From: Flavobacterium marginilacus | Lineage (GTDB): Bacteria > Bacteroidota > Bacteroidia > Flavobacteriales > Flavobacteriaceae | Assembly (NCBI RefSeq): GCF_026870155.1 | Contig: NZ_CP113975.1 | Span: 4,588,001 to 4,652,000, forward strand | DNA length: 64,000 nt | Direction: 5' to 3' | Part shown: positions 24,313-35,700 of the stretch, in pieces | How the letters are laid out: every line of letters begins with the position of its first letter | How positions within the stretch are numbered: position 1 is the first letter of the stretch | Position numbers and translations under genes: made by a program | Notes under the pieces: generated by a model | The model's input: the letters and a program-made list of their open reading frames with translations, nothing else | Database searches by the model: none | Told to the model about the DNA's origin: nothing

Positions 24313-24900
24313 TTATTTAAAGAAATATAAAAATAAAAATAAATAAACCCACAAGAAATCAAGAAAGTGCCAGTACATCGCACCTAGTTCTATTCCAAGA
24401 GTTTGAGTTGAATTATATTTTTGTTTAAAATGATTATAAATAATAACCAGCAATGATATCATACCTCCAGCGAGATGCAATAAATGCACAATTACTACAA
24501 TGTATAAAAATGTTGTAGTAATAGAACTTGCACTTCCTGTAAAATAATACCCGTTTTCTACTATCTGTCCAAAACCAACAAACTGCAGTACTACAAATGC
24601 AATACCCAAAGCCAAAGTAGCCAAAAGCAACGACGTAGTCTTCTTTTGATTGTCTTTTTGAATTGCTTTTTTAGCTAAATGAAATGTAACACTACATCCA
24701 ATAATAGCTATAGTACTAAAATAAAAACCAGATGGCAATTGAAAATCCTTCAGCCAGTCTGCTCTTGACTGACTTACCACATAGGCACTAGTGAGACCTG
24801 CAAACATCATTGTCATGCTCACCATAGCGAACAGTAAAATCAGCTTGTACGATCTTGCCGTTCTTGACTTATAATCTTCGGCTGTCATTGTAACTTCCAT
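24313..24900 (-). CDS. Cytochrome c oxidase subunit III (heme-copper oxidase subunit III), short form
   Basis: 195 residues with five transmembrane helices (about 18-42, 57-77, 90-112, 128-150 and 172-193). The family ending IELGAMYWHFLDFLWVYLFLFLYFF is intact (quoted in part: YWHFLDFLWVYLF), and helix three holds VGFGQIVENGYYFTGSA. Subunit III stabilises the oxidase core and proton uptake. It begins 2 bases after ctaB, so the genes are co-translated. It and the long subunit III downstream may both be present in the enzyme, or one may be an alternative. Confidence 0.9.
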   Translation of the reverse strand: MEVTMTAEDYKSRTARSYKLILLFAMVSMTMMFAGLTSAYVVSQSRADWLKDFQLPSGFYFSTIAIIGCSVTFHLAKKAIQKDNQKKTTSLLLATLALGIAFVVLQFVGFGQIVENGYYFTGSASSITTTFLYIVVIVHLLHLAGGMISLLVIIYNHFKQKYNSTQTLGIELGAMYWHFLDFLWVYLFLFLYFFK

Positions 24901-24902
24901 AA

Positions 24903-25805
24903 TTATCTTAAAAATTTATCTACTATATATACTAATTGTAATAACGTTATATACGAAACACTAACTAACATTAATGTTCGCGCTGCTTTTGCTGTTTTTA
25001 TCTGATACAGACGAACTGCATAAAAAAGAACCCAAAGTCCAAGAAATAACACCAAAACTGCAGCTATCGGCGAAATAAACAAACGCCCTGTATATCCCAA
25101 CGCAGGCAACAATGATGCGATTATCAGCCATACGCTGTACAAAATAATCTGCAGTGAAGTTCCTTTATCTTTTTTGCCAGTAGGCAGCATAAAGAAACCT
25201 GCCTTTTCATAATCCTCATATAAAAACCAGCCAATAGCCCAAAAATGAGGAAATTGCCAGAAAAACTGAATCAAAAACAAGGTTCCTGCTTCTATCCCAA
25301 ATTCATTTGTAGCAGCAACCCATCCTAACATAAAAGGTATTGCTCCAGGAAAAGCACCAACAAAAACAGAAAGCGGTGTTAATGTTTTCAGCGGTGTATA
25401 AATACTGGTATATAAAAAAATCGAAATTGCACCAAACATGGCCGATTTTGGATTTATCGTATACAGTAAAGCTATTCCTAAAAGCGTAAGGAAACTTGCT
25501 ACAATCAATGCCAAACGGGGAGACATTCTTCCAGATGCAACAGGACGATTTTTGGTACGGTCCATCAGAGCATCCAAATCTTTTTCTATAACCTGATTAT
25601 AAGCATTGGAAGCCCCAACCATACAATATCCTCCAATTGCCAGTTTCAGCAAAATCAAGAAACTAAAAGAATGAGTGTCATCAAATCCAAGAACATAACC
25701 TGCAATTGAAGAAAAAACAACACTTATAGCTAATCCAGCTTTTGTAATTGCCTTAAAATCAATATAAATAGACTTGAACGAAATAGGGTTTGATGTTGTA
25801 CTCAA
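24903..25805 (-). CDS. ctaB: Protoheme IX farnesyltransferase (heme O synthase)
   Basis: 300 residues from a TTG at 25805 (LSTTSNPISFKSIYIDF...). A UbiA-type prenyltransferase of about nine transmembrane helices with the two Asp-rich sites: NAYNQVIEKDLDALMDRTKNRP and, in the second, FLYEDYEKAGFFMLP. It adds farnesyl to heme b to make heme O, precursor of heme A for the aa3 oxidase. A longer frame begins at another TTG (25844), but the promoter box at 25842-25849 overlaps that codon, so it cannot be used. First gene of the cluster of oxidase subunit and assembly genes. Confidence 0.93.
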   Translation of the reverse strand: MSTTSNPISFKSIYIDFKAITKAGLAISVVFSSIAGYVLGFDDTHSFSFLILLKLAIGGYCMVGASNAYNQVIEKDLDALMDRTKNRPVASGRMSPRLALIVASFLTLLGIALLYTINPKSAMFGAISIFLYTSIYTPLKTLTPLSVFVGAFPGAIPFMLGWVAATNEFGIEAGTLFLIQFFWQFPHFWAIGWFLYEDYEKAGFFMLPTGKKDKGTSLQIILYSVWLIIASLLPALGYTGRLFISPIAAVLVLFLGLWVLFYAVRLYQIKTAKAARTLMLVSVSYITLLQLVYIVDKFLR

Positions 25806-25841
25806 TGCAGATAAAATTGGTGTATTTTTTGAAAACTGCTG

Positions 25842-25849
25842 CAAATATA
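25842..25849 (-). promoter_or_regulatory. -7 promoter element for the ctaB cluster
   Basis: TATATTTG on the minus strand matches TAnnTTTG; the transcript would start near 25836, about 31 bases before the TTG start at 25805. Confidence 0.55.
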
Positions 25850-25973
25850 CAAAGTAAGATTCAAAAACAGTCTATGAATTATACATTTGAAATAACAGAT
25901 ATTTTTTTAGTCGGTTTTTACGGCACAATTAGTAATTACTGAGTTTCAATTCTTTGTTTATGATCCAATAAAA

Positions 25974-28088
25974 CTAATAATCAAAATACCAATTAAAAAC
26001 ATCTGATCTAAATCCAACTGTAAACCAAGTTGTTTGATTTTTAAAAACAGTCGCAGTATTAGCTGTCGGATCAAAATTCCTAAATAAAAAGTTTCCGAAA
26101 AATTTAAAGTTAGTGGCAGGATTTACTAAATAACCCACTTGAACTTCTGAAATAAAAACACTCGTTTTATTTCCTTGCCCAACTTTAACACCTTTATCAT
26201 AAGGCCTATTCAAATCATAGTCTTTGTAAATGTTTTGCCCGTAGTTGAACTTATCAGCTGCAGTATCAAAATCAAAACCGCGCGTGCCAACAGTAAGCTT
26301 AGCATTAGCATAAAACCTATCTTTAGTATAATAACCTAACAAAACCAATTCCTGAAAATTCCCTCCCCATTGATGTCCCAAACTCTGGTTGTTGTGAGCA
26401 TAATTTGTAATTGGCTCACTATGTGAGTACACATAAGGACGCACATGATTGAACTCTAACTGCAGTGTTAAATTATCAACATTAAAAGCCTTGAAATATT
26501 TTGCTCCAAACTGATAGCCCAATTTATTTTTCCAGCTTCCTTCTCCGGCAAAAATATCACCTGTAGAAAATTCATCAATAAGAAGCTGCGCATAAAGATT
26601 TACCTGATTATTCCATTTATATTTAGAAGTCAGTCCTAAAAGAGCATTACCGCTTTTGGAAGAAGAAGAAAACTCAACAGCGCGATAAAAAACAACCGGA
26701 TTTACAAAATTAGCATCAAAACCTCTTCCGTTTGTATTAGTCCAAACAACAGATTCAAAAAAACCTAAGTTCAGTCTATTTGAAACATTCCAGCTCAAAT
26801 AATGATTTACTGCATATTTTGTTGCATAGGTTTTATCTACTGTGACATCAGGACGAACATCCTTCAGCCAGATATAATCTACAGTATATTTAACTTTCCA
26901 AAAATTGGCATTAATCTTAAAAAAAGGATACGGACTGCTTCCGTCACTTAATAACAGCGAACGATATCCATCTCCAATAAAATTTTTACCATATCCTAAC
27001 TGCAGATCCAAAAACTTAGCGGCATTATACGTAATATTGGCATCTGCCAAAGGAAAATCATAAGAATCTGTTTTGAATTGCTTGGCAATACCTATTCCAG
27101 GAACAATTGCAGGATTCCCGCCAGACGGCTTTATTGAATTAGCATAATCATTATAATAATCGGCAAAACGTCCTTGGCTCTCATAAAAAGTTGTCGTGAA
27201 ATTAAAACGGGATCCAAGACCAGCTTTAAAATTAAGAGCTCTTGTATTTACATATGTATAATCACTTTTACTAGGGTTAGAAATTCCGCCTTGAACATTA
27301 AATAAAAAATTTACAGCAAACCAATACCCTTCTCCTTGAATTTCGGCTAAATTTTCATTCCATGTTTTTCGTCCCCACCAGCTCGTTTTATTCTTCATTA
27401 AATTCGCATTGACCTTTTGAAAATTATAATATTTCTCAACTTCAGAATAAGTATAAGGCTTTGATGCAGTATGATTATTACTTCCAACTTTATTCATAGC
27501 CTCATCAAACTGAGCATAATAACTATGAGAAAAAGGAATACTTAAATGACTTGTAAATTGAGGATTATCAAAACGTTTGTAAACAATGCTGTCTAATTCT
27601 GTCAAACCTGCATTAACATTGATATTTTCTTTTTTAGCTTTTGCAGCTGCCGCTATCTCTTCGGGAGACAATAATGGTATCGCAATACTTATATTAAATT
27701 TCGAATACGTTGGATTTCCATTATAAGTTGGCGGATCTATTTGAGGTAAACTTCCAAAAACTCTTTTGGTTTCGGCTATCAGTTCTTCATTATTTGAATT
27801 TACAAATAGCACTTCGAACTTACCTTTAGAATTAACTTCAAAAAGCACTTTTACAGTTCCTTTATATTGGCTCTGCTTTAATTTTTCGGGCACTTGGAAA
27901 TTTTGAAATACAAACTGCTGTACTTCATTATAAAAACAATTTTCCAAATCTTGATTTTCTAAATTTTTACAATTTGAAAAAACAGGAAAACGTTCATCCG
28001 AAGATTCAGAATTTTTATTATCCGGAGTTTGTGCATTTATTACAAATGCAGAAAAAATTAAAAGAAGAGTTAGTACTTTTTTAATCAT
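25974..28088 (-). CDS. remB: Gliding motility protein RemB
   Basis: 704 residues from the ATG at 28088 that opens a signal peptide (MIKKVLTLLLIFSAFVINAQ); the frame extends upstream into deoC but those codons do not fit. The N-terminal part (about 30-160) has a Cys pair (SNCKNLENQDLENC) and a TonB-C-like domain (YKGTVKVLFEVNSKGKFEVL); the rest is a beta-rich Wzi-like barrel ending in FNWYFDY. In F. johnsoniae RemB lies in the outer membrane and affects gliding and surface spreading. The order sprA-gcvH-vanZ-deoC-remB matches that genome as I recall it. It starts 16 bases after deoC and is co-transcribed with it. Confidence 0.85.
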   Translation of the reverse strand: MIKKVLTLLLIFSAFVINAQTPDNKNSESSDERFPVFSNCKNLENQDLENCFYNEVQQFVFQNFQVPEKLKQSQYKGTVKVLFEVNSKGKFEVLFVNSNNEELIAETKRVFGSLPQIDPPTYNGNPTYSKFNISIAIPLLSPEEIAAAAKAKKENINVNAGLTELDSIVYKRFDNPQFTSHLSIPFSHSYYAQFDEAMNKVGSNNHTASKPYTYSEVEKYYNFQKVNANLMKNKTSWWGRKTWNENLAEIQGEGYWFAVNFLFNVQGGISNPSKSDYTYVNTRALNFKAGLGSRFNFTTTFYESQGRFADYYNDYANSIKPSGGNPAIVPGIGIAKQFKTDSYDFPLADANITYNAAKFLDLQLGYGKNFIGDGYRSLLLSDGSSPYPFFKINANFWKVKYTVDYIWLKDVRPDVTVDKTYATKYAVNHYLSWNVSNRLNLGFFESVVWTNTNGRGFDANFVNPVVFYRAVEFSSSSKSGNALLGLTSKYKWNNQVNLYAQLLIDEFSTGDIFAGEGSWKNKLGYQFGAKYFKAFNVDNLTLQLEFNHVRPYVYSHSEPITNYAHNNQSLGHQWGGNFQELVLLGYYTKDRFYANAKLTVGTRGFDFDTAADKFNYGQNIYKDYDLNRPYDKGVKVGQGNKTSVFISEVQVGYLVNPATNFKFFGNFLFRNFDPTANTATVFKNQTTWFTVGFRSDVFNWYFDY

Positions 28089-28104
28089 TTTATTTTGTAT
28101 AAAA

Positions 28105-28854
28105 TCAATATTCCGAAGAAGTTTCTTCTCCTTTTGCAATTGCTTTTGCTCCCGATGTGCCAATACGTTTCACTCCAAGCCCAACCATTTCAACAGCTTC
28201 ATTATAAGTTCTTACACCGCCAGCCGCTTTTACAGGAAGCGATCCTGCATTTTCAAGCATTATTGTAATTGAAGCTATGGTAGCGCCATTAGGCAGATTG
28301 TTTTCAGTTTTATAAAAACCCGTTGATGATTTTACAAAAACAGAACCATATGATTCAGGACTAAAATTAGCAATAACCACATTTTTTATTAATGCAGTAA
28401 TCGCTGCGATTTGAACATTATTCAATGCTGCCGCTTCAATAATCCATTTTGCAATTTTGTTATTATTCAGTGCCAGCTGAGTGCCTTTTAAAACTTCATC
28501 TTTAACCAAATCAGTATTTCCAGCCTTAAAGGCCTCATAATTGCAAACATAATCCAGCTCATCAACACCGTTTTGAATACACTCAAATGCTTCCTCCAGC
28601 TTTTTATCGATAGAAGATGTTCCTTCAGGAAAATCAATAACCGTTCCTATTAAAACTTTTGAATCAGCATCAGCAATCATTTTTTTAGCCAAAGCAACTC
28701 TATCAGGACGAATCATTATCAGTTTAAATCCCTCGTCTATCGCTTCCTGAATAAAATCTTTAGCCACAGCTTTATTTTCACTTTCGCTTAATCCAGCCTG
28801 ACTATTTGTTTTTAAATAGGTAGAATCTAAATAATTCTTAATATCCATTTTCAC
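28105..28854 (-). CDS. deoC: Deoxyribose-phosphate aldolase
   Basis: 249 residues in a TIM barrel. The Schiff-base lysine is in FVKSSTGF and the second catalytic lysine in VKAAGGVRT; the Asp of GVDELDYVCNYEA is also conserved. It cleaves 2-deoxyribose 5-phosphate to glyceraldehyde 3-phosphate and acetaldehyde, in nucleoside breakdown. ATGs at 28854 and 28848 are both possible. It has its own promoter box at 28874-28881 and precedes remB by 16 bases, a link that looks positional rather than functional. Confidence 0.95.
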   Translation of the reverse strand: MKMDIKNYLDSTYLKTNSQAGLSESENKAVAKDFIQEAIDEGFKLIMIRPDRVALAKKMIADADSKVLIGTVIDFPEGTSSIDKKLEEAFECIQNGVDELDYVCNYEAFKAGNTDLVKDEVLKGTQLALNNNKIAKWIIEAAALNNVQIAAITALIKNVVIANFSPESYGSVFVKSSTGFYKTENNLPNGATIASITIMLENAGSLPVKAAGGVRTYNEAVEMVGLGVKRIGTSGAKAIAKGEETSSEY

Positions 28855-28873
28855 AATCTAAGAAATTAAAAGA

Positions 28874-28881
28874 CAAAATTA
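28874..28881 (-). promoter_or_regulatory. -7 promoter element for deoC-remB
   Basis: TAATTTTG on the minus strand matches TAnnTTTG, with a TTG 22 bases further upstream that could serve as the -33 element. Leader of about 15 bases to the ATG. Confidence 0.5.
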
Positions 28882-28924
28882 CGTTATTCGGATGAAATGG
28901 CTTCAAACAAGCCGCAACAGAAGC

Positions 28925-28947
28925 AAAAAAACCCACCGAAGTGGGAA
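28925..28947 (-). terminator. Intrinsic terminator of gcvH-vanZ
   Basis: On the minus strand, stem CCCAC/GTGGG closed by a TTCG tetraloop, followed by seven T, begins directly after the stop codon of the VanZ-family gene. Confidence 0.9.
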
Positions 28948-29343
28948 TTAATTTTTTAATATAGAACTTAAAATATTCAATTTATTACAAATCAGCACTG
29001 CTAAAACTGCCAATACTGCTCCAGTCAAATTAGCAACAACATCCAAAACATCGGCATGTCTTGTCAAAGTAAACAATTCCTGCAACAGCTCGATTAACAA
29101 TCCAAAAACCACCGACAGTAATAAAGAAAACAATAAAGGCTTTAAATCGTATTTAAATTTTAACTGCTTTCTAAAAAACAGGAACCACACGAATGTAAAT
29201 ACAAAATGAAAAAAAGTATGAATACACTTATCAATATTTGAAATATTTACAACTGGAAGATCACTAGATTTTACTAAGCAAAAATAAGCAATTACTCCTG
29301 CCCAAAATAAAGCAATTAAAAACAGAATATATTTTTTAGGCAC
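28948..29343 (-). CDS. VanZ family membrane protein
   Basis: 131 residues with four transmembrane helices (about 5-22, 40-58, 70-92 and 105-122). The family features are present: the polar segment [19 protein letters not shown], where the Lys, Asp and His sit near the membrane surface, and the motif [16 protein letters not shown], and [17 protein letters not shown]. VanZ-family proteins are widespread but biochemically undefined outside teicoplanin resistance. It overlaps gcvH by 8 bases, so is translationally coupled to it. Confidence 0.88.
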   Translation of the reverse strand: MPKKYILFLIALFWAGVIAYFCLVKSSDLPVVNISNIDKCIHTFFHFVFTFVWFLFFRKQLKFKYDLKPLLFSLLLSVVFGLLIELLQELFTLTRHADVLDVVANLTGAVLAVLAVLICNKLNILSSILKN

Positions 29344-29716
29344 CTATAAGTTCTTTATATTCTTCACTTGAAAGTAATTGTTCCACTTCAGAAGCATTGG
29401 ATATTTTCACCTTAATCATCCATCCATCACCATATGGATCTGAATTTACGCTTTCCGGAGCACTTTCTAAAGCATCATTGAAAGCAATAATTTCTCCTGA
29501 TAACGGAAGAAATAAATCAGATACTGTTTTTACTGCCTCAACTGTACCAAAAACCTCATCTTTATCTAAAGTCTGATCCAATGTTTCTACCTCAACATAT
29601 ACAATATCTCCTAACTCTTTTTGCGCAAAATGTGTAATTCCCACGGTTGCAACATCGCCTTCAAGACTTACCCATTCGTGATCTTTAGTGTACTTTAAAT
29701 TTGCTGGTATGCTCAT
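29336..29716 (-). CDS. gcvH: Glycine cleavage system H protein
   Basis: 126 residues, the normal length. The lipoyl-attachment lysine is Lys63 in [13 protein letters not shown], and the flanking [13 protein letters not shown] and [19 protein letters not shown] segments are typical. The protein carries the aminomethyl group between the P, T and L proteins as glycine is broken down in the cytoplasm. It overlaps the VanZ-family gene and is preceded by its own promoter box. Other gcv genes are not in the window. Confidence 0.96.
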   Translation of the reverse strand: MSIPANLKYTKDHEWVSLEGDVATVGITHFAQKELGDIVYVEVETLDQTLDKDEVFGTVEAVKTVSDLFLPLSGEIIAFNDALESAPESVNSDPYGDGWMIKVKISNASEVEQLLSSEEYKELIGA

Positions 29717-29752
29717 AAAATGATAATTGATAATTAATAATTATTTTTTGCA

Positions 29753-29760
29753 CAAATGTA
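29753..29760 (-). promoter_or_regulatory. -7 promoter element for gcvH-vanZ
   Basis: TACATTTG on the minus strand matches TAnnTTTG, giving a leader of about 30 bases to the ATG at 29716. Confidence 0.5.
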
Positions 29761-29798
29761 ACAATCTTATGTACAAATATGGTTTAGATTTTTAAAAA

Positions 29799-32700
29799 TT
29801 AATTTCCAAAATTATAGCGGAATGTAAATCCTGAACTAATATTGGTTAAAGGAAATGAAGTCGAAATAACTGGCTTAGAAAACGAATGATTGTAATAAAA
29901 GATTATCGTTAGGTTTTTACTCAAAGAATAATCTGCCGTAGTATTCAATGTCCATATATTTTGTCCGCCTCCTAACTGATTATTATCGTAATCTAAATAA
30001 CGTACAATAGTCTGGCTGTCTCTATAAGTCAAATCGGCCTTAATATTAATATCGCTTTTTATAATACCTGTTGGATTATCGGCCAATTTAGAAGAAAAAA
30101 TTACATCTTTAATTCTGTATCCCAACCCAACAACATATTCAACTCCATGCACTTCCGTCAATAAATTATTATCGAAACTCATAGACAAAGCTCTGTCCCT
30201 ATTTATCTGAGTCAGAAATTTAAACGAATTTTTTAATTCAAAATCAATACGTACTAATGGATTAAACTGTTCTACCAAAGTAACATTCGACATAATAGTC
30301 GGGCTGTAATAATTGTTACTATCATCTAAACCATTTGGATTTTCGATATATTTATAATTAGATCTAAATGAGTTAACAGTATAGGATGCTCTATAATTTT
30401 GCTTCAAAGAAAAACGTTTAAAAGTTTTTTTGAAAAACTCATACCGCATCAATCCATTGTATGTAATTGCCCAATTGGGTATTGGAAAACTTCTAAAAAT
30501 ATCAAAAGAAACATTATCAGCACTTCTTCCTGAATAAGCAGCCAAAAATGAAGGCAGTAAAACAGCCTGGCTCGAGCTTGAAAAACCAAGCGGAAATCCT
30601 TTCGAATCAAGATTAGCAGGATTTGTAATATCTATTCCTCTTTCCACAGCAAGCCTGTTAGCCACAGTAAGCCTATTATTTCTAAACTGATCAAAAGCTG
30701 TAGAACGAACTTCATTACTGGTTGAAAAAGAAGTACCGATTAAAACCGTTGAAATGGAAAACAATCCATAATTATAAGGAGACCTAGAATTATACACACC
30801 ATCTGACACATCATACTGTTCAGAAAAATTTTCGGAATAAGAACGATCTGCCAGTAAATCAATTTTAAGATCAGGGATTATTTCCAAATTAGCCGATCCT
30901 TTAAATGTCTGGTTATTTACGGTTGTATAATTTTGATTAAATTCCTCATATGTGGTTAACCAGCCCTTTTTGGCAGCCTCAAAACGCACATCGCTCTGGC
31001 TTCCGAAAACAAAACCTAAAGTCGGTTTGGAAGAGCCAAAAAAACCAACACTTGGCGTATATCCTGGCAAAACTGTTCCTTGATTTTCTGTAAAAGTCAA
31101 CTGAATATTTTTTACACTCGTGAGCACACCCTTCAAACCGTCAATAAACTGATTATGATTAATCTGTTTTATAGGATCAGATTTGACAATTTTTTCACCT
31201 GGTTTTGGCGGCGCCAAAGTTTTTGGGGGGCTTTTAGGAGCACTTTTAGAAATCCCTATATATTTATAAAGAGTTTCCATATTGAAAGTTGTATTAAGAG
31301 TGCTCGATTTAGCATTTTGCACCGTATTCCCTAAATCATAAGATACATCCCCAATAGACACATTATTTAAAGCTTCAGAAGATTTTTGCCAGCTGTAATC
31401 TCCAGTGTAAGAATAATTCGCTTTGATAAATCCTAAAACAGGAATTTTATTCAGCGGGATTTCATAGTTCAAAATAAACTGCTGCATATGAAAATTAGCA
31501 GTTCCCGTGTCTAGATAACCATCCCAGATAGTTACATTATCAATGGGTTCATTAAATTCGTCCAGATAATTTTTGACTAAATTCCTGGAAGCTGCCGTAT
31601 AATTTATTTTTAAAGATTTGGTCAGATTAAAGTTAAATCCATATTGATAGTTAAATCCGAAATTCCTTCTGAACAATGGCTCAAAACCAATACCAATATC
31701 TTCAACCTGTCTAAACTGCTGTTCATTACTCTGTCTAATCACATTGGTACTGAAAGTAACGCTGGAAGGCAGATAATTAAAATTAAGATCGCTCAAAAAC
31801 TTCCAATAGGTGCTTTTTTTCATAAACTTTGTTTTTTGAAAAGGCTCTACCGGTTTTGGCTGAAATGCAAAAGCATAATCCAATGTTGTTCGCGATTGCT
31901 GATCGACATTTTTTTCTATTTCAAAATCATGACGCTCTACTTCATTATAATATTGTGAAAAAGTAAAATTCTCCACATCATAAGGCATTGGTTTTTTCTC
32001 TGCGCTTCGATCTTTTCTCACGCCAATTAAGTTGATACTTTTACGTTTGGTGTAATCTATTGCCTGAGTCCGTTTGGCTTTTCTTTCAGCTTCAGTATCG
32101 GCATCATCCAAAACTTGCTTTAATTTAATATCTTCATAAAACGGATCATATTCCGGCGTAATAATTTGTTCTCCTACCGAATAATTAAAAGGCAGATTAA
32201 CGCCCCATTTTTTAGGCAGAAATCTTCCCAAATTAATATTTGTTACTACATTATACTGCTGAATATCCTCTCTGCTTCTTTCATTTGGTCCCTGCTCAAT
32301 TGTTCCAAAACCAAAATTTTTCATATTACCTGTGAATGAAACTGTTGCTAAATCTGCAAAATTTGTATCGACATTTAACAAAGCAGCTATCCCGCCTTTA
32401 TTATCCATATCGGCTAAACGAAGTTCATTAAACCAAACTTCTCCTTTAATATCCTGATGGGGTTCATTACTTTTAACTCCAAGCATAATATTTCGAATCA
32501 GACCTAAATTTGGATTTCCTTTTATCCCCAAACGCAGTTTAGCATCTCCATCTCCCCCTTCTACATTTGGGTCATCATCCGAATAATAAATTCCATCTGC
32601 AGGCAGAGTCGTTTTGTCAATTTTTAAGGACTTCAATTTTAAATCCGTCAATAATTTTAAAGATAAATCGATCTCATTATCTGTTGGCCAAACTAAATCT

Positions 32701-35700
32701 GCACTAGTCGGCGGACAGTTTTTATCGGCTGAAGAAGAAGCGACAGTTACTTTTAGCGGAATTTCTATTTGATAAAAATCATTAGAATAATCAGCACCAA
32801 TACGGAGGAAAGCAACCATCTGATTGTCTTTTAACTCAGTTTCAAATGGTAAAGATTCTGCATGCAGAAACATTTTGAGTTTATTATACTGACGCATATC
32901 AATATTGAAACTCTTGAAAGCTCCGCGCCCGTCCAAAGGCTCTAAACCTCCTCCAGAAATCCGCATTGACAAAGACTGTTCATCCTGATTGATAACCGTG
33001 TTATTATTATACAGCTTTTCCCTTTTAACACTAGGCGGGCTTACATAATTGATAGGACATTTATTGGAGTTCTCTTCAATATTAACAGATGCTGTTTCAA
33101 AAATAGTTGCATCGTCATTAACATTTATATCATTAAAATCCAATGAATTTGCATAACGTCTCCATTCTCCTCGCATTAAATCTAAAGCCCCGAAACGCAA
33201 AGTAACCTGATCTGTAAAATTGGTCATGAACATTCTCATGAAACGAATTGACCTAAAATCTGAAATTTTCCCAATAGTATCCTGTGGCTGGGAAATAGGG
33301 ATTTTAAACTGAATCCATCTTGCATCTGTAGTAGTACCATTTGGCAAGGTTACAACCGTATTTCGTTCATCCGAAATATAATTCTGCCCCACTTTCATAT
33401 CCGGTTTCATATCAATGCTGTATTCATAATACGCATTAATAGTATTCATCGTATTATCTCTATTCACATCTTCAACATCTGGAATTGTTGTAGAACCTCT
33501 GTTAGGGGAATTAATATTAACCGTTGAATTATTTTCGACCCCATTATAATTTTTATACCGATCAAGCACACTGCCTGTAGTATTGAGATAATATGTGTAA
33601 TCATCTGCCGCCGGGTCGGGATCAGAGGCATAATTGTTATATACTTTTGCTTCATCTTTTGACGCAAGTCCATCAAAACCAATATCCTGATTGATACGGT
33701 TATTTTCATTATTATCAAAAGCATAAATCAATGATTGCGACGCTGGTGCATTACCCCAAACTGGCGGAGGATTTACTAAAACCTGATCGGGTCCAAGACC
33801 ATTTTCATAGACTTTTCGGCCATCTTTCAAAACATCTTCGGAAATTTCGCCTAAATTAAAATAAATTTTACCTGAGTTTGTATTTGATGTTTTCCCCGCT
33901 CCTACATAAGGATCCATAACCCAAAACTGGATATACTCTACGTTGCTTTGCTCAAAATTTGTAGAACTTAAAGATCTTATAATCCCTCCGTAATTTTCGC
34001 TGGGTGTATCTGAAACATTTAAATTATTATTGTAAGGCCCCCGTTCTTTTGGATAAAAACTCAAATCCAAAGTACTCACAACAAGTGACTGCCCCTGAAC
34101 AATATCTGTTAATGGGTATAACTCTTCACTATAAACTCTCCTTGTTGCATTGGTAGACAAATCATCATTGGTTATTCCTGACGGTTTTGAAGTGTAAAAA
34201 ACAGGATCAATTGAATACCATGAAAGTTTTCCTCTTTTGAAGCCATAGTCTAATCCTTCTGAGTTTCCATTAAAGTTATAAGCACTTCTACTGCTATTTG
34301 CAGGTGTAGAAGATAAAGTCCAAGCATATGGAGAACGCAGATCTATTGATGACTGAGAACTTTCAAAATCATCAACATATATGGTAGATTCCCCTTCAAA
34401 CTTATCCCCTTTAGATGCATTCGGCATCAAATAAGCAAACTCACCGCTTACTGTAACAGATGAAGGAGCATCTGTATCTATATTAGGAAGCTTATTAACC
34501 AGACGGGTAAAAAATGGAACCTGAGAAGAATAATTTCCATGCAGTCCAAATATACTATTATCAACAGATTCTTGTCCGTAACTGGATTTTTGGGTAAATG
34601 GTTTTTCTTTCAGATTCAAAAAAGTGGCGCCAACCATAAAGTTTTCAGAAATTAGATGGTCGACATTCACACCAAAAAATCTTCTGGTCTGCTGGCCAAA
34701 TATTGAATTATTTTCTAATGAAATTTCTATTGGCGTATTAGAAGCCTGCAGCGAAGGATCAAGAATCTGAACTTTCCCTAACTGATAATTAACGCTATAA
34801 TCTACTCCTTCCACCAAAACCCTGCCCGCTGCTGTAACTTTAACAGAACCTAGAGGAACGTTGAAAGCACCGATCGGAATTCCATCACCCCCGACAGATT
34901 TATACTTTCCGCGCAAAAGAAATTTATTCAGTTCCGGGTACTGAATTGCCTTAGCCTGCGTAACGCTGTACATATAAGGATTTACATATTTCTTCTGATT
35001 ATCATTATATGTTGTCACATCATTATAATTCTCATTCGAGCCTTCAGTTTTCAATTTAGAAAACAATAATTGACCAAAAGGCTCTTTAGTAGTAAAAATC
35101 AGCCTGCCGTTTTGAGAATCGACAGTCATACCTGGAATAAAATCAAAAAAACCATCTCCTCCAGCTTGCGGATCATTATTGTAATTCAGTTTATCTAAAT
35201 TAAGTACTTTTAGCAAAGTAGTATTTTCGACTGTATTTTCTGGAGTTGGATTTGACGGAAAAGGAGTTCCTGCAACAGGTGTTATGTAATTTAATGCTGA
35301 TGGATTTTTATATAATATATTAAGTCTAAAATCCTCCTGAATGAGCTGATAGGCTCCCTGAATCTGATAAATATTTTTCATCATCAAATTCCAAACAGGA
35401 TTCTCAACATTCGTCAGACTGCTTTTTAGCATTTTCAAAATTAAGGTCTGAGAAATAACTGTCTGATTGGAAGACTGATTCCCTCCAACAACAGTAGCCT
35501 CAACACCATCATTTCCAAATTCTCCTACTTGGTATACCTTATCACCAATCGAATACTGATAAGCAACAGCCAAAATTTCGTCATTACCTAATCTTTGCTG
35601 CAAAGAGAGATAACCCAATTGTGCATTAAAAGTATATTCATTAGGCAGCAGCTTTCTTGCATTTTCTAATTTAGAATAATCCTGCCCTTCACTAACATCA

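Noticed and set aside
25803..25844. TTG at 25844 as the start of ctaB
   Set aside because: It overlaps the promoter box TATATTTG; the TTG at 25805 fits better with the family.
31080..31958. Several small + strand frames within sprA
   Set aside because: They follow the codon pattern of sprA on the opposite strand and have no independent support.
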